A stretch of DNA of 64,000 nt from Bradyrhizobium agreste (GCF_016031625.1 NZ_JACCHP010000003.1:310001-374000); one strand, 5' to 3'. Shown: positions 24,942 to 33,986, counted from the stretch's first letter. Made by a program: numbers and translations. The notes: a model not told the origin generated them from the sequence alone.

Positions 24942-25670
24942 CTAGCAGCCGAGCTTGTCGGCGATGCCGCCGAAATCCTTCGCGACGATGTCCCAGTTGC
25001 CGGTCGCTTCGAAATCGACCTTCTGGAGCGGGCCATACTCGGTCGGCCGCGCCACGAAGGCGGTCTTCAATCCGTTTTTCTGGGCAGCCGCGAGATCGCC
25101 ATTGTGGGCGGCGACCATCATCACCTCGCCCGGCTCGAGGCAGAGCAGCTTTGCTGCGCCGAGATAGGTTTCCGGATCGGGCTTGTAATGCTCGAACAGC
25201 TCGGCCGACATGATGAGATCCCACGGCAGGCCGGCGAACTTCGCCATGTTGGTGAGCAGCGCGACGTTGCCGTTCGAGAGCGGCGAGATCACGAACTTCG
25301 ATTTCAGCCGCATCAGGCCGGCGACGCTGTCGGGCCAGGGATGCAGCCGATGCCAACCCTTGGTGAGGTAATCGAGATCGGCCTCGGCAAGGCCCTTGAT
25401 CGCGAATTTCTCGACGAGTTGCTCCAGCGAGCGGCGATGCAGGTCGTCCAGCATGACATAGCCGCGCTCGGGATGTTTGCGCACGTCATCCATGGACGCG
25501 ACGTACAGGCCGCGCCAGCCGTCGACGAGCGCGGTCCAGTCCGCGCTGATGCCGCGCTGCTTGCCCCACCACATGAAGTCGGTGATCAGGCTGGTGCGCC
25601 AATCGACGACCGTGCCGAACACATCGAAGACCAGGGCTTTGACGGCGGAGAGATCGGATGGTGTGGTCAT
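24942..25670 (-). CDS. type II haloacid dehalogenase (HAD superfamily)
   Basis: The 242-residue protein has HAD motif I ALVFDVFGTVVDWR (nucleophile Asp near residue 16), motif II SPLSNGN, a conserved Lys in FEHYKPDPETY, and motif III-like VAAHNGDLAAA. The layout fits L-2-haloacid dehalogenases. The usual SSN element before the last Asp reads AHN, so activity on haloacids should not be assumed. It heads the operon with the ASCH and DUF4269 genes. An 8-base dyad (TCTCGGCC at 25691, GGCCGAGA at 25710) lies just upstream. Confidence 0.82.
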   Translation of the reverse strand: MTTPSDLSAVKALVFDVFGTVVDWRTSLITDFMWWGKQRGISADWTALVDGWRGLYVASMDDVRKHPERGYVMLDDLHRRSLEQLVEKFAIKGLAEADLDYLTKGWHRLHPWPDSVAGLMRLKSKFVISPLSNGNVALLTNMAKFAGLPWDLIMSAELFEHYKPDPETYLGAAKLLCLEPGEVMMVAAHNGDLAAAQKNGLKTAFVARPTEYGPLQKVDFEATGNWDIVAKDFGGIADKLGC

Positions 25671-25740
25671 GCTTCGCTCCGCTGATTATGTCTCGGCCCG
25701 GCTAGCTCCGGCCGAGATTGAGGGCTTTAAAGCACGATCC

Positions 25741-25752
25741 GTTGCATGCAAC
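25741..25752. promoter_or_regulatory. 12-base perfect palindrome between divergent genes
   Basis: GTTGCATGCAAC lies between the HAD operon and the DUF4261 gene, about 70 bases upstream of the former and 80 of the latter. It is a plausible operator with no adjacent regulator gene to assign it to. Confidence 0.35.
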
Positions 25753-25833
25753 AATAGCGGTTGCCCGCCGCATCAGGCTCGCCCAGCGCGAGCGATGTAA
25801 TCAGCCTGCCCATCGCGTGCAATCGCATCTTCC

Positions 25834-27030
25834 ATGACAAGTATCCCTATCGCTTTCATAATGCTCGAAGATGCCCGTCTCCCGGACGAGGAAGCTTTAA
25901 TCCAGTCAATACGCGTTCGTCATCCCGACTTGCGGTGCAGTCGCAGCACCGTCGCACCAAGCGACAGGGCGACGCGCCCGATGTTCATCCGCATCGGAGA
26001 TCACGTCATGACGATCTTCCTGATACCGGAGCCGCTGCCTTTTGATCAGCGACTTTGGGAGCGAGCCTCGTGGCTATGGCCGGAAGCTTTCGACGCCGCC
26101 GGACGCCATCGCGCGCACCTCGTCGTCGCGGCGATGGACTCGGCCAAAAGCAATGCTGAAACGAAAGCGCTAGGATTTGCCGAGCGTACGCCGCTCACGA
26201 CCGCCCTTGTAGGCGCAGTGCTCGCGGCGATGCCTGGTGTCGTCGCCGTCATCTGGTGCGGAAAGGTCGGCCGTTCGCCCGAGATGTGGCTCGAGCAGTC
26301 GAGCCGCGCGTTCGAGCCGTATCCAGATCAGCCGTTCGGATTATGGATGGACATCGTCCCCTTCCGCTCCGGCAAGACCTTGGGAGCTTTTACGGACGGA
26401 TTGTCGGAGTTCACGGGACGAGAGATCGAGTTTGAGGTGGATGGGCTTGATGAACGCACCGTCACCGCCCGCGTTGCCCAAGTCTCAGCATTTCTCATCG
26501 CAGCCGGCCCCGACGCGGGCTTCAAGAACGGCGAGGTGTTCGAAGCGGACTCCGAGATCGATCACCGCGTTGCTGTGCTCCATCGCAAGTCGCGCTTCAA
26601 CATGGGGCCGGTCATTTCCTTCTCATCTCTTGATGATAGATCGGGAAGAATCAGAACCTATCCGATCATTCCCCCTTCCATCGCCAGAAATCATCCTCTG
26701 CTGATTATGCTGGCAAAGGTCGGGCTTTTCGATCCGGCACATCCAAAAAACAAAATCGGGCTAAAGCCTGATCACTACCTGTCCGAAGTGCGCCTGGAGA
26801 GCTTCGATGAAGGCCTCGCAAAGGCGCTGTCTCGTATGGTCGCAACTGATACCTATGCCGAGGCCGACATGAACGCGCGCAGCGCGCTCGCGCGCGGAGA
26901 CACGGCAGCCGCGAAGTCCGTTCTTCAGCCGTGGGCCGATGAAGTCGGGCAGCTCCAGGAGGCAGTCATGCTCGCTCTGACGTTGCGCGACGTGCACATG
27001 TTCGCCCCGGCACCGTACCGCAGCCCATAG
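25834..27030 (+). CDS. DUF4261 domain protein (398 aa)
   Basis: The N-terminal region (MTSIPIAFIMLEDARLPDEE ... FLIPEPLPFDQRLWERASWLWPEAF ... HRAHLVVAAM) and the middle region (PFGLWMDIVPFRSGKTLGAFTDGLSEFTGREIEFEV, about residues 168-205) match proteins carrying DUF4261. The protein has about 120 additional C-terminal residues with IIPPSIARNHPLLIMLAKVGLFD. There is no signal or membrane segment. Function unknown. Base composition is slightly less GC-rich than the flanks, and it stands alone between the HAD operon and glpX. No convincing Shine-Dalgarno precedes ATG 25834. Confidence 0.65.
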   Translation: MTSIPIAFIMLEDARLPDEEALIQSIRVRHPDLRCSRSTVAPSDRATRPMFIRIGDHVMTIFLIPEPLPFDQRLWERASWLWPEAFDAAGRHRAHLVVAAMDSAKSNAETKALGFAERTPLTTALVGAVLAAMPGVVAVIWCGKVGRSPEMWLEQSSRAFEPYPDQPFGLWMDIVPFRSGKTLGAFTDGLSEFTGREIEFEVDGLDERTVTARVAQVSAFLIAAGPDAGFKNGEVFEADSEIDHRVAVLHRKSRFNMGPVISFSSLDDRSGRIRTYPIIPPSIARNHPLLIMLAKVGLFDPAHPKNKIGLKPDHYLSEVRLESFDEGLAKALSRMVATDTYAEADMNARSALARGDTAAAKSVLQPWADEVGQLQEAVMLALTLRDVHMFAPAPYRSP

Positions 27031-27094
27031 CGGGCAGACGACAGATCCGCCCGCGACCAGAGCGCCGAGCAATCGCGCGCGGATGACCGCGGCC

Positions 27095-28096
27095 TCAATC
27101 CAGATGGAACTTCGCCAGCTCGCGATGCTCGGCCTTGATGTAGCGCACGGTACCGGTGACCGAGCGCATCACCACCGTCTCGGTCTCGATCACGCCGTCC
27201 TTGCGGAATTTGACGCCCGAGAGCAGCGAGCCCGTGGTGACGCCGGTGGCGGCGAACAGGCAGTCGCCGCGCGCCATGTCCTCGATGCCGTAGATCATCT
27301 TGGGATCGTTGACGCCCATCTTGGCGGCGCGCTCGCGCTTCTCCTCGGAATCGAGGATGAGGCGGCACTGCATCTGGCCGCCGATGCAGCGCAGTGCCAC
27401 CGCGGCGAGCACGCCTTCCGGTGCACCGCCGGTGCCAAGGTACATGTCGACACCGGTATTGTCGGGATCGGCGCAGTGGATCACGCCGGCGACGTCGCCA
27501 TCGGTGATCAGGCGCACGGCCGCACCGGTCGAGCGCACGCTGGCGATGATGTCGGCGTGGCGCGGACGATCGAGCACGAGGACCGTGATGCCATCAGGCT
27601 TGACGCCCTTGGCCTTGGCGAGGCGGCGGACATTGTCGGCCGGCGAGGCATCGAGATCGACGACGCCCTTGTCGTAGCCGGGGCCGATCGCGAGCTTCTG
27701 CATGTAGACGTCGGGGGCGTGCAGCAGCGTGCCGCCGTCGGCCATCGCCATGGTGGCGATCGAGCCCGGCATGTTCTTGGCGCACAGCGTGGTGCCTTCG
27801 AGCGGGTCGACCGCGATATCGACTTCGGGACCCGCCTTGAGGCCGACCTGCTCGCCGATATAGAGCATCGGGGCCTCGTCGCGCTCGCCCTCGCCGATCA
27901 CGATGGTGCCCTGGATCGGCAGCTTGTTGAGCTCGCGCCGCATGGCGTCGACGGCGGCCTGGTCGGCCGCCTTCTCGTTGCCGTGGCCGCGCAACCGCGC
28001 CGACGACACCGCCGCCCGCTCCGTCACCCGCACGATCTCCAGCGTGAGGATGCGCTCGAGCAAGGCGTGCGGGGGGACTTCAATATGGGTCGACAT
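27095..28096 (-). CDS. glpX: class II fructose-1,6-bisphosphatase GlpX
   Basis: The 333-residue protein has the metal/substrate motifs GEGERDEAPMLYIGE (about residues 76-90), VDIAVDPLEGTTLCAKN (about 98-114), DADPDNTGVDMYLGTGGAPEGVLAA and EGEV-type C-terminal elements. GlpX hydrolyses fructose-1,6-bisphosphate to fructose-6-phosphate in gluconeogenesis or the Calvin cycle. AAGGAG precedes ATG 28096. It lies downstream of hom on the same strand, with an 87-base spacer that holds a 16-base palindrome and a second hairpin. Confidence 0.93.
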   Translation of the reverse strand: MSTHIEVPPHALLERILTLEIVRVTERAAVSSARLRGHGNEKAADQAAVDAMRRELNKLPIQGTIVIGEGERDEAPMLYIGEQVGLKAGPEVDIAVDPLEGTTLCAKNMPGSIATMAMADGGTLLHAPDVYMQKLAIGPGYDKGVVDLDASPADNVRRLAKAKGVKPDGITVLVLDRPRHADIIASVRSTGAAVRLITDGDVAGVIHCADPDNTGVDMYLGTGGAPEGVLAAVALRCIGGQMQCRLILDSEEKRERAAKMGVNDPKMIYGIEDMARGDCLFAATGVTTGSLLSGVKFRKDGVIETETVVMRSVTGTVRYIKAEHRELAKFHLD

Positions 28097-28120
28097 CGGC
28101 TTACTCCTTCGAAACGTTTG

Positions 28121-28176
28121 GGACGGACATCTCCGTCCGCATCAACTCACAACGCCCGGTGTTCGTTCGAACGAAC
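28121..28176. promoter_or_regulatory. two dyads in the hom-glpX spacer
   Basis: A perfect 16-base palindrome GTTCGTTCGAACGAAC occupies 28161-28176. A hairpin with 6-base arms (GGACGG 28121-28126, CCGTCC 28133-28138) lies between it and the glpX ribosome site. The palindrome lacks a T-run, so operator or processing site is as likely as terminator. The regulator is unknown. Confidence 0.4.
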
Positions 28177-28183
28177 GACCGCC

Positions 28184-29500
28184 TCAGTTCTTCTCGATCC
28201 TGATCACCTGTGGCCGTCCGCTGATCACCTTGTCCTTCTGTACGGCGGCGAGCGCACGGCGCACGGCATCCTCGTGCGTGGCATAGGTGATCAGGATGAC
28301 GGGCACGGGGACCGCCTTGCCGTCAGCGGGCGCAGCGCCGCCATTGGGATGACGCTGCACGATCGACTCGATCGAAATCTTCTGCTCGGCAAGCCGCGTT
28401 GCGATCGCAGCCGCCGTGCCGGGGAAATCGCGCGCGAGCAGGCGAATGTAATAGCCGCCCTCGTGGCGCTCCATCGGCGCCTTCTTGGTGTCGCGAAGCT
28501 GCCCGATCGGCCGGCCGAACGGGTTGGCGCGGATGCCGCGCGCGACGTCGGCGATGTCGGCAACGACGGCAGATGCGGTCGCCGCACCGCCTGCGCCGGG
28601 GCCGACCAGCGTGATCGGCGGAATGCCCTCGCCATCGATCGTGACTGCATTGGTGACACCCATCACCTGCGCGATCGAGGAGGATTTCGGCACCATGGTC
28701 GGATGCACGCGCTGCTCGATGCCCTTGGCGGTGCGAACGGCAACACCGAGCAGCTTGACGCGGTAACCGAGATCGGCCGCGGCGCGAAGATCTTCCGGCG
28801 CGATGGATGAGATGCCTTCGACATACACGGCACTTTGAGCAACTTTCGTGCCGAAAGCGAGGCTGGCGAGAATGGCGAGCTTTTGCGCGGTGTCGTGGCC
28901 GTCGACGTCAAAGGACGGATCGGCCTCGGCATAGCCGAGCCGCTGCGCGTCCTTGAGGCATTCGGTGAAGGACAGGCCCTCCTGCTCCATCCGGGTCAGG
29001 ATGTAATTGCAGGTGCCGTTGAGGATCCCGTAGACTCGGTTGATGCCGGTTCCCGCAAGACCTTCACGTAACGTCTTGATGACGGGGATCGCGGCTCCGA
29101 CCGCTGCCTCGAAATTCAGCGCTCCGCCGTGCTTTTCGGCCGCCTTGGCGAGCTTGAGGCCGTGCTTGGCGAGCAGCGCCTTGTTGGCTGTGACGACCGA
29201 CTTGCCGGCGCCGAGCGCGGCGTCCACCGCCGACAGCGCGGGATCGCCGGCGCCGCCCATCAGCTCGACGAAGCAATCGACCTCCGGATGCGTGGCGAGC
29301 GCCATCGGATCCTTCGCCCATTCGACGCCGCGCAAATCGATGCCGCGCTTCTTCGATTTCGAGCGCGCGGTGACGGCAACGACACGGATGCCGCGGCCGC
29401 TGCGGCCCGCGAGCACGCGCGCCTGCGTCTCGATCAAACGGACAACTTCGGCGCCCACGGTGCCGAGCCCCGCTATGCCCACTTTCAGGGGTGCAACCAT
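28184..29500 (-). CDS. hom: homoserine dehydrogenase
   Basis: A 438-residue protein. The N-terminal NAD(P)-binding motif is KVGIAGLGTVGAEVVRLIE; the catalytic domain contains GILNGTCNYILTRMEQEGLSF and FDVDGHDTAQKLAILASLAFG with the catalytic Lys; the C-terminal ACT domain (about residues 350-430) contains YYIRLLARDFPGTAAAIATRLAEQKISIESIVQRH. It reduces aspartate semialdehyde to homoserine for Thr and Met synthesis, and the ACT domain is the expected site of threonine feedback. The aminotransferase gene is immediately upstream (29 bases). Confidence 0.95.
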   Translation of the reverse strand: MVAPLKVGIAGLGTVGAEVVRLIETQARVLAGRSGRGIRVVAVTARSKSKKRGIDLRGVEWAKDPMALATHPEVDCFVELMGGAGDPALSAVDAALGAGKSVVTANKALLAKHGLKLAKAAEKHGGALNFEAAVGAAIPVIKTLREGLAGTGINRVYGILNGTCNYILTRMEQEGLSFTECLKDAQRLGYAEADPSFDVDGHDTAQKLAILASLAFGTKVAQSAVYVEGISSIAPEDLRAAADLGYRVKLLGVAVRTAKGIEQRVHPTMVPKSSSIAQVMGVTNAVTIDGEGIPPITLVGPGAGGAATASAVVADIADVARGIRANPFGRPIGQLRDTKKAPMERHEGGYYIRLLARDFPGTAAAIATRLAEQKISIESIVQRHPNGGAAPADGKAVPVPVILITYATHEDAVRRALAAVQKDKVISGRPQVIRIEKN

Positions 29501-29529
29501 GATGTCTTAGAAAACCTGCCGAAGAGAAC

Positions 29530-30750
29530 TCAACGCCGATTGGCGAGCGGAACGACGTTGTGCAACGTTTCGATCCCGCTTTCAAGGAAGCGGCGCACGC
29601 CGCGCGCGGCCTGCCTGATCCGTTGCTCGTTTTCCACCATGGCGATGCGGACATATCCTTCACCATGCTCGCCGAAGCCGACGCCGGGCGAGACCGCGAC
29701 GCCGGATTTCTCCACCAACAGCGTGGCGAACTGCATGCTGCCGACGCTGCGGAACGCCTCCGGCAGCGGCACCCAGGCGAACATCGAGGCTTCCGGCGGC
29801 GGGATGTCCCATCCCGCCCGGCCGAACGATTCCACCAGCGCATCGCGGCGCTTGCGGTAGGTGTCGCGCATCTCCTTGATGCAATCGTCAGGGCCGTTCA
29901 GCGCCGCGGTCGCCGCGACCTGCACCGGCGTGAACGCGCCGTAATCGAGGTAGGATTTGACGCGGGCGAGCGCGGCGATCACGCGCTCATTGCCGACCGC
30001 AAAACCCATGCGCCAGCCGGCCATCGAATAGGTCTTAGACATCGAGGTGAACTCGACGGTGCAGTCCATCGCGCCCGGCACCTGCAGCACCGAGGGCGGC
30101 GGGTTGCTCTCGTCGAAATAGACCTCGGCGTAAGCGAGATCGGACAGGATCAGGATCTCGTGCTTCTTGGCGAAGGCGACGAGGTCCTTGTAGAAATCCA
30201 GGTTCGCGACATAGGCGGTCGGATTCGAGGGATAGCAGACGACGAGCGCGATCGGCTTGGGGATCGAATGCACGATCGCCCGCTCCGCCGCCTCGAAGAA
30301 TTGCGGCGTCGGCTCCGACGGCACTGAGCGGATGACGCCGCCGGCCATCAAGAAGCCGAAGGCGTGAATGGGATAGCTCGGGTTCGGACAGAGGATGACG
30401 TCGCCCGGCGCGGTGATCGCCTGCGCCACGTTGGCAAAACCTTCCTTCGAGCCCAGCGTCGCCACGACCTGGGTGTCGGGGTTCAGCTTCACACCGAAGC
30501 GGCGGGCGTAATAGGCGGCCTGGGCCCGGCGCAGCCCGGGGATGCCGCGCGAGGCCGAGTAGCGGTCGGTGCGCGGCTTGCCGAGCGTCTCCTTCAGCTT
30601 CTCCAGCACATGAGGCGGCGCCGGCAGGTCCGGATTGCCCATGCCGAGGTCGATGATGTCGGCACCGGCATTGCGCGCAGCCGCCTTGGCCCGGTTGACC
30701 TGCTCGAACACGTAAGGCGGAAGGCGGCGAATGCGGTAAAATTCTTCCAT
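29530..30750 (-). CDS. PLP-dependent aminotransferase (AlaC / LL-DAP aminotransferase-like)
   Basis: The 406-residue fold-type I enzyme starts MEEFYRIRRLPPYVFEQVN. It has IDLGMGNPDLPAPPHVLEKL, VVCYPSNPTAYVANLDFY (the NP motif), SDLAYAEVYFD and the PLP-lysine segment EFTSMSKTYSMAGWRMGFAVGN. Proteins of this subgroup are annotated as LL-diaminopimelate aminotransferase or as glutamate-pyruvate aminotransferase AlaC; I cannot decide between them. Its position directly ahead of hom suggests an amino-acid biosynthetic role. The upstream 229 bases up to the lipoprotein gene are AT-richer and likely carry the promoter. Confidence 0.88.
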   Translation of the reverse strand: MEEFYRIRRLPPYVFEQVNRAKAAARNAGADIIDLGMGNPDLPAPPHVLEKLKETLGKPRTDRYSASRGIPGLRRAQAAYYARRFGVKLNPDTQVVATLGSKEGFANVAQAITAPGDVILCPNPSYPIHAFGFLMAGGVIRSVPSEPTPQFFEAAERAIVHSIPKPIALVVCYPSNPTAYVANLDFYKDLVAFAKKHEILILSDLAYAEVYFDESNPPPSVLQVPGAMDCTVEFTSMSKTYSMAGWRMGFAVGNERVIAALARVKSYLDYGAFTPVQVAATAALNGPDDCIKEMRDTYRKRRDALVESFGRAGWDIPPPEASMFAWVPLPEAFRSVGSMQFATLLVEKSGVAVSPGVGFGEHGEGYVRIAMVENEQRIRQAARGVRRFLESGIETLHNVVPLANRR

Positions 30751-30979
30751 GGCTCTCTGGGCTCCGGGCAACCGGTCAGGACAGAATCGACAGGCCGCAA
30801 GGCCCATTCCGAATGCAGTCGGGCATCATCACGAAAATTACTCAAAATCAAATACTTAGAGCAATCGTCGGCGACGAAGATTGAAGTCGTTCGCCCTGAC
30901 TCTTGGCTGAACCGAGGTCTTTTAGCACGGCAAAGCGGAGGCGCCAGCGATTACCTTGCCGGTCTCGCGGGTCACCGGC

Positions 30980-31255
30980 CTATTTGGCGTCCTTGGCGGC
31001 AGCGGCCTGGCGATCGCGCGCGGCGGCGAGCTCGGCCTCGATCTTGGCGCGCTGCTCCAGCGGGATGATCGCCTGATCGCGATCCGGCGGCAGATCGTGC
31101 ACCGGCAGATAGGTCCCGGGCTCCCTGGCACGCGGCGGCGCATCCGCCGGCGCCAGATCCGCGATCTGGCTCGAACACCCGCCCAGGGTGAGCGCCGCAA
31201 TCAGCACCACGCCGCAGATGGGCAGCGTCTTTTGCAGGTCCCATAACGCCAACAC
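30980..31255 (-). CDS. small outer-membrane-type lipoprotein
   Basis: A 91-residue protein with a lipoprotein signal (VLIAALTLGGCSSQ, lipobox Cys near residue 27). The rest is an Asp/Pro-rich segment and a charged helix at the C-terminus (LEQRAKIEAELAAARDRQAA). GTG 31255 is the start, with AGGGGA upstream. Short lipoproteins of this build are common in rhizobia, and the function is unknown. Confidence 0.75.
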   Translation of the reverse strand: MLALWDLQKTLPICGVVLIAALTLGGCSSQIADLAPADAPPRAREPGTYLPVHDLPPDRDQAIIPLEQRAKIEAELAAARDRQAAAAKDAK

Positions 31256-31509
31256 TTGGGAAATCCCCTACTCGTCCCAATGCACGGCCCCGGACAAGCT
31301 TACCCAAGACCATGCCCAAGCTCAAACCATTGCTGCCCACAATGGCGCGAGCGAGAAAACAGCCGACATCCAACAAACCGAGCCGTGCGGCCCGATTGTG
31401 ACGGAACCAAGAAAATTTGTCGCAGTGCAACACATCTTGGAGAGCGTTTAACGTCAAACATGCGAGCTTCGCGGTGACGAATACGGAATGAATCGCTACT
31501 GTTCTGCGC

Positions 31510-33318
31510 ATGAGTATGGCCACCACCGATACGCCGAAACCCGAGACGAAGTTCGATGCCGAAGCCTTCGCGATGAACGTCGCACGGGCGATGGAGAGCG
31601 GCGGCAAGGCGCTCGCCGCCTACCTCAAGCCGCGCGAGAGCGGCGAGGTGCAGGATCGCCCGCCGGCCGAGCTTGCCGAGGTCGTCAAGACGTTCACATC
31701 GGTCGCCGAATATTGGCTGTCGGACTCGTCCCGCTCGTCCGATCTCCAGACCAAGCTCGCCAAGGATTATCTCGACCTGTGGGGCTCGACGGTGCGCCGC
31801 ATGGCCGGTCAGGACGCCGAGCCCGCGATCGCCCCCTCGCCGCGCGACAAGCGCTTTGCCGATCCGGAATGGAAGTCGAACCAGTTCTTCGACTTCGTCA
31901 TGCAGCTCTATCTGCTCACGACCAAATGGGCGCAGGAGCTGGTGCGCGACGCCGAAGGCCTCGATCCGCACACGCGCCGCAAGGCCGAGTTCTACGTCCA
32001 GCAGGTCACCAACGCGCTCTCGCCATCGAATTTCGTGCTGACCAACCCCGAGGTGCTGCGCGAGACGGTGGCATCCAGCGGCGAGAACCTTGCGCGCGGT
32101 CTGCAGATGCTGGCCGAGGACATCGCCGCGGGCAAGGGCATGCTGAAGATCCGCCAGTCCAACCCGGACAATCTCGTCGTCGGCGTCAACATGGCGACGA
32201 CGCCGGGCAAGGTGATCTACCAGAACGAGATGATGCAGCTGATCCAGTATTCGCCGACGACGGAGAAGGTGTTGCGGACCCCGCTCCTGATCGTGCCGCC
32301 CTGGATCAACAAGTTCTACATCCTCGATCTCAAGCCGGAGAAATCCTACATCAAGTGGTGCGTCGACCAGGGCATCACGGTCTTCGTGATCTCATGGGTC
32401 AATCCGGACAAACGGCTCGGCAACAAGGGCTGGGAAGACTACATGAAGGAAGGCCCGCTCACGGCGATGGACGTGATCGAGAAGATCACCGGCGAGATGA
32501 AGGTGCACACCGCCGGCTATTGCGTCGGCGGCACGATGCTCGCGACCACGCTGGCCTGGCTCGCCGAGAAGCGCCGCCAGCGCGTGTCGTCCGCGACGTT
32601 CTTCGCGGCCCAGGTCGACTTCACCCATGCCGGCGATCTCCTCGTGTTCGTCGACGAGGAGCAGATCGCGGCGCTCGAGCAGGATATGAAAACGGTCGGC
32701 GTGCTCGAAGGCTCGAAGATGGCCATGGCCTTCAACATGCTGCGCTCCAACGACCTGATCTGGTCCTACGTGGTCAGCAATTATCTGAAGGGCCAGCAGC
32801 CGAGCGCGTTCGACCTGTTGCACTGGAACTCCGATGCGACACGGATGACGCAGGCCAACCATTCCTATTACCTGCGCAATTGCTACCTGGAGAACCGGCT
32901 CTCCACCGGCACGATGGCGCTCGACAACACCCTGCTCGATCTCTCCAAGGTGAAGGTGCCGGTCTACAATCTCGCCACCCGCGAGGACCACATCGCGCCC
33001 GCTGAATCGGTGCTCTATGGCTCGCAGTTCTTCGGCGGCCCCGTGAAATACGTGCTGTCCGGCTCGGGCCACATCGCGGGCGTGGTCAATCCGCCTGCCG
33101 CGAACAAGTACCAGTATTGGACCAACGACAACATCAAGGACGTCAGCGTCGCGCAGTGGATGAAGGGCGCCGTGGAGCACAAGGGCTCGTGGTGGCCGGA
33201 CTGGCGGCAGTGGCTGGGCGAGCTCGACCCCGAGGAAGTCCCGGCGCGGGCGGTCGGCAGCGACGCATTCCCGCCGATCGAGGACGCGCCCGGCAGCTAC
33301 GTCAAAGTTCGCGCGTAG
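31510..33318 (+). CDS. phaC: class I poly-3-hydroxyalkanoate synthase
   Basis: The 602-residue length is typical of class I PhaC. The N-terminal PhaC_N region ends near residue 230. The alpha/beta-hydrolase core has the lipase-like box GYCVGG with nucleophile Cys338, Asp493 in ATREDHIAP and His521 in SGSGHIAGV as the triad, and the conserved FVISWVNPD and NSDATRMTQANHSYYLRN. It polymerises (R)-3-hydroxyacyl-CoA into storage granules. No phaA/phaB/phaR is adjacent. It is divergent from the lipoprotein gene; the 254-base spacer shows no other gene. Confidence 0.97.
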   Translation: MSMATTDTPKPETKFDAEAFAMNVARAMESGGKALAAYLKPRESGEVQDRPPAELAEVVKTFTSVAEYWLSDSSRSSDLQTKLAKDYLDLWGSTVRRMAGQDAEPAIAPSPRDKRFADPEWKSNQFFDFVMQLYLLTTKWAQELVRDAEGLDPHTRRKAEFYVQQVTNALSPSNFVLTNPEVLRETVASSGENLARGLQMLAEDIAAGKGMLKIRQSNPDNLVVGVNMATTPGKVIYQNEMMQLIQYSPTTEKVLRTPLLIVPPWINKFYILDLKPEKSYIKWCVDQGITVFVISWVNPDKRLGNKGWEDYMKEGPLTAMDVIEKITGEMKVHTAGYCVGGTMLATTLAWLAEKRRQRVSSATFFAAQVDFTHAGDLLVFVDEEQIAALEQDMKTVGVLEGSKMAMAFNMLRSNDLIWSYVVSNYLKGQQPSAFDLLHWNSDATRMTQANHSYYLRNCYLENRLSTGTMALDNTLLDLSKVKVPVYNLATREDHIAPAESVLYGSQFFGGPVKYVLSGSGHIAGVVNPPAANKYQYWTNDNIKDVSVAQWMKGAVEHKGSWWPDWRQWLGELDPEEVPARAVGSDAFPPIEDAPGSYVKVRA

Positions 33319-33353
33319 CGGAATCCGGCGCGTTTCGTATAGATTAATTGTTT

Positions 33354-33403
33354 GAGCATGATCTTTTTCGGAAAACCGCTACACACTTTTCCGGATCATG
33401 CTC
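33354..33403. repeat. GAGCATGATC-type rhizobial palindrome
   Basis: GAGCATGATC at 33354-33363 is mirrored by GATCATGCTC at 33394-33403, and an inner dyad CGGAAAA ... TTTTCCG lies within. This 50-base hairpin element is widespread between genes of Rhizobiales. It lies between phaC and the MAPEG gene and may terminate phaC transcription. Confidence 0.85.
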
Positions 33404-33440
33404 GAGCCTCAATCCAGCGACGACACAGGGGACCGGCACT

Positions 33441-33839
33441 ATGACACGCGAATTGTTCTGGCTGACACTGACGGTGATCCTGACGGGAGTTCTCTGGGTT
33501 CCCTACATCATCAATCGCTGCCAGGTTCGCGGGTTGAGCGGGGCCATGGCCAACCCCTCGCGCGGCGACAAGCCGCAGGCGGAATGGGCGAACCGGCTGA
33601 TGTTCGCGCATGACAACGCGGTCGAGAACCTCGTCATCTTCGCGCCGCTGGTGCTGATCCTGAACGCGATCGACTATTCCACGAAATGGACGGTGCTCGC
33701 CTGCGCCGTCTATTTCTGGTCGCGCGTCGCACACACCATCGTCTACTCGCTCGGAATCCCGGTGTTCCGCACCCTCGCCTTCACCGTCGGCTTCCTCGCC
33801 CAGGCCGTGCTGGCGCTGGCGATCTTCGGATTGGTTTAG
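33441..33839 (+). CDS. MAPEG family membrane protein
   Basis: The 132-residue protein has four hydrophobic segments (about residues 4-26, 56-76, 82-105 and 110-130) and MAPEG-type motifs: RLMFAHDNAVENLVIFAPLVLI and VYFWSRVAHTIVYSLGIPVFRT. MAPEG proteins conjugate or isomerise with glutathione in eukaryotes; bacterial members are mostly uncharacterised. It stands alone between two repeat elements. Confidence 0.83.
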   Translation: MTRELFWLTLTVILTGVLWVPYIINRCQVRGLSGAMANPSRGDKPQAEWANRLMFAHDNAVENLVIFAPLVLILNAIDYSTKWTVLACAVYFWSRVAHTIVYSLGIPVFRTLAFTVGFLAQAVLALAIFGLV

Positions 33840-33841
33840 TC

Positions 33842-33975
33842 TCGTGTCCCGGACAAGGCGCGGCACGTCAGTGACGTGCCGTAGAGCCGGGATCCAGAAC
33901 GCCACAAGCGAAGCAAAGATGGGCCCCGGCTCTGCAGCGCATCACCGAACAGGTGCTGCGCTGCGTCCGGGGCAC
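33842..33975. repeat. composite palindromic intergenic repeat
   Basis: GTGTCCCGGAC at the left corresponds to GTCCGGGGCAC at the right. Inside are the hairpin GGCACGTCAGTGACGTGCC and GAGCCGGGATC / GGCCCCGGCTC arms. It fills the space between the MAPEG gene and the argC stop, which are convergent. A related element is at 52791-52960. Confidence 0.7.
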
Positions 33976-33986
33976 CGGAGTTAGCC

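Noticed and set aside
28161..28176. Possible alphaproteobacterial LexA box in the hom-glpX spacer
   Set aside because: The alphaproteobacterial box is GTTC-N7-GTTC; this is a continuous GTTCGTTCGAACGAAC palindrome with different spacing, and neither gene is an SOS gene.
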